A stretch of 64,000 nt of DNA from the NCBI RefSeq assembly GCF_002849615.1, contig NZ_PDNV01000008.1:62001-126000 (forward strand), written 5' to 3'. Positions 60,956 through 64,000 of this stretch are shown one piece after another. Both the position numbers and the translations under genes were made by a program. This stretch comes from Pollutimonas nitritireducens. Its GTDB lineage: Bacteria > Pseudomonadota > Gammaproteobacteria > Burkholderiales > Burkholderiaceae_B. The notes below the pieces were generated by a model. The model did no database searches. It had not been told where the DNA came from and saw nothing but the letters and a program-made list of their open reading frames with translations. Positions within the stretch are counted from its first letter, which is position 1. Each line of letters starts with the position of its first letter.

Positions 60956-60982
60956 CTAGTCAATGAAACTACTTTTGACTAG
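60956..60982. promoter_or_regulatory. Inverted repeat between divergent hydrolase and CoA-transferase genes
   Basis: CTAGTCAA-N11-TTGACTAG, perfect 8-bp arms. The spacer region holds one ATGAAAC (60963-60969), the half-site also seen at 51591-51807. It starts 11 bases upstream of the hydrolase ATG. Likely operator for one of the IclR proteins. Confidence 0.6.
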
Positions 60983-61068
60983 TGGAACTTTATATCCTGA
61001 TCGAAAGCAAGTCAGGAAGTGCGTACGCTATAAAGGAAAGTCACAACGGATCACGTTCAGGAATCGAG

Positions 61069-63069
61069 ATGTCCCACAAGCCTTATTCAAATATTCATGT
61101 TGTCGAGCTAGGCGCACGCACTGGCGCAAGCACTTGCGGCCGGCTATTGGCCGACCTTGGAGCAACGGTCTACGTCATAGAGGCCCGCTCCGCGTCAAAG
61201 CCACCGAAAGGTAAATGGCGTGACCGCATCGCCGCGGTGGCCGGCAAAGAAAGTTTGTTGGCCGACCCCTCAAATCCGGACGACATACAGGCATTGACAG
61301 AGTTGATAAGCGCGTGCAATGTTGTCGTTCGAAGCTCCGACCTTGATGAAGACCATTGGCCGGCCAGTTTGTACCAGGCGATCGCCGACTGTCCAATTGT
61401 TTGCGACATAACCGCATTCGGCTCAACCGGCCCCTTGGCAGGCCGCAGCAGTGAAGAGTGGGAGCTCCAGGCGCTGACGGGTATCATGCACACCACCGGC
61501 TTGCCTACAGAGCCCCCAATCCCCGTGGGCGTTCCCGTCGTTGAAATGTCGTCAGGACTCTACGCAGCGGCAGCCATCTCGGTGGCGCTGCGCGTGCACG
61601 CGCACTCAGGCATAGGCCAATCCATCGAGATCGCGCTCTACGACGTTGCAATCAATACTCTCACCACATTCGTAGCCCCTCACTACGCCGGGCTCCAGCC
61701 TCGGCGACTGGGCAACGGGCATGGCATGGCCGTTCCCTGGAACGCCTACAACACGTCGGACGGCTGGATACTGATCTGTACCACCAACGATGCGCAATGG
61801 AATCGTTTGAAGCCGCTGATCGGTTCAGCCGCCGACCGCGAAAAGTATGCAGCGCTCAAGTTGCGCCTGATCTACCGCGAAGAGATTGACGCACTAATGC
61901 GCGACTGGACGAGCACTCAAACGTTGGATGCACTGGAAGCACTCCTGAATCAAAGCGGCATACCATGTGGACGCATTGCAGCCATCGATAGTCTTGCCCA
62001 AGAACCCAATCTGAAGTTTCGCGGTACCGTACAACAAGTTGCGGACCCTGTCAGCGGAACAACGGCCAAGGTGTGTAGCGCCATCTACCGTTTCATGGGC
62101 CAGTCTCCGTCTCGCGTTTGCATTCCGGAACCTGACTCCGGCCGTGCGGCTGCAAAAGCCCTGCTGCTCCGACCAAAGCCCGTAAGCCAGCCACGCACGG
62201 CGAATGTTGCTGCTCAAGCATTGCAAGGACTGCGTGTCATTGAAATCGGGCAACTCACGACCGCACCCTTGGCCGCTCGTCATTTGGCCACATTGGGCGC
62301 GGAAGTCATCAAAGTGGAACCGCCGGATGGTGAAAGTGCGCGCGCGTGGGAACCCAAACGCAACGGCATCAGCCACTTTTTTGTTGTCAGTAATGGGGAA
62401 AAACGCAGCATATCGCTTGACCTGCAAAACGCTGATGATCGTGACTACATGTCGGAGCTTATTAAAGACGCGGACATTCTTCTGGAGAATATGAAGCCTG
62501 GGGCGCTGGCACGCATGGGCTTTGGGTATGAACGGCTACAGACCCTTAATCCGAATCTCATCTATTGCGCCATTTCTGGATTTGGGATCCATTCAGCTTA
62601 TCCCGGGCGAGCGGCAGTGGACACCGTCATACAGGCCATGTCCGGCATCATGGATACTACGCGCAGTCGCGGAACACCTGTAAAGGCGGGCATTTCGGTC
62701 GCCGACATCGCGGGTGGCCAAACCGGCTTGCTTCTGGTTCTGGCTGCACTTGCCTGGCGTGAACAGACCGGCCAAGGCTGTGCCATCGACATCTCTATGC
62801 AAGATGTCGGCGCCTGGATGACTCAATACCAATGGAACGGCGCCCAGGCCCAGTCCAATATACCGGCGTTCGCCAGCAGCGTCGGAGACGCCTGCACCCA
62901 TGAACAAACGCGCGCACGTGAACTGATTCAATTACACCAAGATGCCAACGGTCAATCATGGGAAGTCTTCGCCTCGCCAATGCGTTTGTCTCTCACGCCA
63001 GCCCGGTTAGGCACTCTCATAGGCCCCACAAGTCGTGACCGCTTGCGCTGGCGTCCGCGTACGCACTAA
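61069..63069 (+). CDS. Double-domain CaiB/BaiF CoA transferase
   Basis: A 666-residue tandem class III CoA transferase. Domain 1 (about residues 8-370) starts NIHVVELGARTGASTCGRLL; domain 2 (about 387-666) starts LQGLRVIEIGQLTTAPLAAR. The catalytic Asp position holds Glu in domain 1 (E159, PVVEMSSGLY) but Asp in domain 2 (D546, ISVADIAGGQ). Domain 2 is about 280 residues, too short for a whole CaiB fold, and seems to lack the small domain. Fused halves could replace the usual interlocked homodimer. AGGA lies 6 bases before the chosen ATG. Divergent from the hydrolase operon. Confidence 0.9.
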   Translation: MSHKPYSNIHVVELGARTGASTCGRLLADLGATVYVIEARSASKPPKGKWRDRIAAVAGKESLLADPSNPDDIQALTELISACNVVVRSSDLDEDHWPASLYQAIADCPIVCDITAFGSTGPLAGRSSEEWELQALTGIMHTTGLPTEPPIPVGVPVVEMSSGLYAAAAISVALRVHAHSGIGQSIEIALYDVAINTLTTFVAPHYAGLQPRRLGNGHGMAVPWNAYNTSDGWILICTTNDAQWNRLKPLIGSAADREKYAALKLRLIYREEIDALMRDWTSTQTLDALEALLNQSGIPCGRIAAIDSLAQEPNLKFRGTVQQVADPVSGTTAKVCSAIYRFMGQSPSRVCIPEPDSGRAAAKALLLRPKPVSQPRTANVAAQALQGLRVIEIGQLTTAPLAARHLATLGAEVIKVEPPDGESARAWEPKRNGISHFFVVSNGEKRSISLDLQNADDRDYMSELIKDADILLENMKPGALARMGFGYERLQTLNPNLIYCAISGFGIHSAYPGRAAVDTVIQAMSGIMDTTRSRGTPVKAGISVADIAGGQTGLLLVLAALAWREQTGQGCAIDISMQDVGAWMTQYQWNGAQAQSNIPAFASSVGDACTHEQTRARELIQLHQDANGQSWEVFASPMRLSLTPARLGTLIGPTSRDRLRWRPRTH

Positions 63070-63122
63070 CCCATCGCCCACCCTTGCACACACTATTTAA
63101 CTGATCCATTCTGGAGATAAGC

Positions 63123-63920
63123 ATGAACTACGAAGATATTCTCTACGCCGCGGTGGACGGAATCGCCACCATAACTATCAATCGTCCCGAAGTGCGCAAT
63201 GCCATTCGCCCCCGCACTTATGAGGAACTTACCGCCGCCATGCACATCGCCGCGGACGATCCCACTGTGGGTGTCGTCGTTCTCACCGGTGCGGGCGACA
63301 AGGCATTCTGCTCGGGCGGCGACATCCGCGATCAACAGGCACGGGTACCGGAAGTCGGTCGCAAACATATGCGACGCCTGTTCGCACTGTCGTCTGTCAT
63401 CCGCATGATGGACAAGCCCGTTATCGCCAAGGTACGCGGCTACTGCGTAGGCGGTGGTAACGAGATCAATTTGTTCTGCGACATGACCATTGCCAGCGAA
63501 GACGCAAAATTTGGCCAGACAGGCCCTCGAGTAGGCAGCGTTCCCATCTGGGGCGCATGCCAATTGCTTGCGCGCTATGTGGGCGAGCGCAAGGCGCGTG
63601 AAATCCTGTATACATGCCGCCTTTACACCGCGCAACAGGCACTGGACATGGGCTTGATCAACGACGTCGTGAAAGCGGAAGACCTGGATGGCGCCGTTGA
63701 TTCGCTTTGTCAGGAAATCCTGGACAAGAGTCCGCAAAGCATTCGTATTGCCAAGCTCGCGCTCAATGCCGGTTCAGACCAAGAGTTCTACAGCTCTTTC
63801 TTCCCCAATTCCGAGCTGCTTGCCTCTATTTACGGCAACCCCGAGAACATGGAAGGCATCACCGCATTCCTGGAAAAACGCAAACCCGAATACCGCAAGT
63901 ATCGTACCTCCCGCGCTTAA
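63123..63920 (+). CDS. BadI/MenB-like crotonase superfamily enzyme
   Basis: A 265-residue crotonase whose plan follows 2-ketocyclohexanecarboxyl-CoA hydrolase (BadI) and naphthoyl-CoA synthase (MenB): LTGAGDKAFCSGGD (54-67), GYCVGGGNEINLFCDMTIAS, GQTGPRVGSV (131-140), YVGERKAREILYTCRLYTAQ and the C-terminal EKRKPEYRKY. As in BadI/MenB, the hydratase Glu is replaced by Gly (G134). The Asp that follows GSV in BadI and MenB is Pro here (P141), so the exact reaction is open. GGAG lies upstream. It probably cleaves or closes a cyclic 3-keto-acyl-CoA. It follows the double CoA transferase after 53 bases. Confidence 0.9.
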   Translation: MNYEDILYAAVDGIATITINRPEVRNAIRPRTYEELTAAMHIAADDPTVGVVVLTGAGDKAFCSGGDIRDQQARVPEVGRKHMRRLFALSSVIRMMDKPVIAKVRGYCVGGGNEINLFCDMTIASEDAKFGQTGPRVGSVPIWGACQLLARYVGERKAREILYTCRLYTAQQALDMGLINDVVKAEDLDGAVDSLCQEILDKSPQSIRIAKLALNAGSDQEFYSSFFPNSELLASIYGNPENMEGITAFLEKRKPEYRKYRTSRA

Positions 63921-63966
63921 TACGGCACCAGCAAGACGCGGCCCGGCACAGGTAGAGCCGCGCCAT

Positions 63967-64000
63967 ATGAAGACAACAGAAGTATTGACGATATGGAATT
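63967..64000 (+). CDS. Possible start of a further gene (cut by window end)
   Basis: An ATG opens a frame (MKTTEVLTIWN) that stays open to the window edge. It is preceded by GGTAGAG at a long spacing. Only eleven codons are visible, so this is a weak call; it would continue the CoA transferase/BadI-like operon. Confidence 0.25.
   Translation, partial: MKTTEVLTIWN

Noticed and set aside
63123-63920. Menaquinone biosynthesis menB annotation
   Set aside because: No other men gene is present, the neighbours are catabolic CoA enzymes, and the MenB/BadI Asp is missing.
1-64000. CRISPR arrays, tRNA/rRNA genes, insertion sequences and attachment sites
   Set aside because: No regularly spaced repeats, no cloverleaf-like or rRNA-like stretches, no transposase or integrase genes and no long direct or inverted terminal repeats were seen on reading both strands.

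Overview
The window looks like accessory catabolic chromosome from a free-living betaproteobacterium, most likely Alcaligenaceae (Bordetella/Achromobacter/Pusillimonas relatives). This is inferred from the fairly high GC, the four orphan tripartite-tricarboxylate receptors of the TctC/Bug type, and the repeated pattern of one regulator beside one small catabolic operon. No rRNA, tRNA, insertion sequence, phage gene or CRISPR array was seen. About 59 protein genes fill the window almost without gaps.

Layout. (1) 1-2584, minus: an HMG-CoA-lyase-type gene cut by the window edge, a CaiB-type CoA transferase and a LysR regulator. (2) 2753-7341: a TctC receptor and a GntR/HutC regulator (plus strand) face a LeuC-LeuD-like hydro-lyase and a PEP-mutase/isocitrate-lyase-family lyase (minus strand). 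The two outer promoters share a nearly identical overlapping operator. (3) 7390-15744: a sugar-type ABC importer, a Cys-type sulfatase and its formylglycine-generating enzyme form one operon divergent from a LacI regulator, with a perfect operator between. (4) 15870-21745: an MFS transporter; an SBP/Ldh/TctC operon with a divergent LysR; a small MscS channel. (5) 21816-27593: an RpiR regulator and class III aminotransferase diverge from a nitrilase-type amidohydrolase, a TctC receptor and an M81 peptidase, with paired operator-like boxes between. (6) 27712-29332: a fasciclin protein and a MerR regulator. (7) 29466-38827: a nine-gene operon with a polyamine-type ABC importer, an HcnC/A/B-like three-part oxidase, RidA and LysR, plus a convergent second DadA-like oxidase. 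(8) 38964-46830: a peptide-type ABC importer followed by a phosphonate-monoester-hydrolase-like enzyme and an HAD phosphatase. (9) 47045-63920: a CoA-thioester catabolic island bracketed by two very similar IclR regulators. It has an enolase-superfamily enzyme, two MmgE/PrpD proteins, a TctC receptor, two acyl-CoA dehydrogenases, an SDR, an ADP-forming acyl-CoA synthetase, a crotonase, an alpha/beta hydrolase, a double-domain CoA transferase and a BadI/MenB-like crotonase.

How the parts work together. Most blocks are self-contained uptake, modification and regulation sets for organic acids, sulfated or phosphorylated compounds, and amines. The FGE in block 3 could also mature the phosphonate-monoester-hydrolase-like enzyme in block 8. 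Block 9 resembles the logic of alicyclic acid degradation (CoA activation, dehydrogenation, hydration, BadH-like oxidation, BadI-like cleavage), but several signature catalytic residues are changed. It is the best candidate for an undescribed pathway. The dual-promoter GntR regulon in block 2 is the second candidate.
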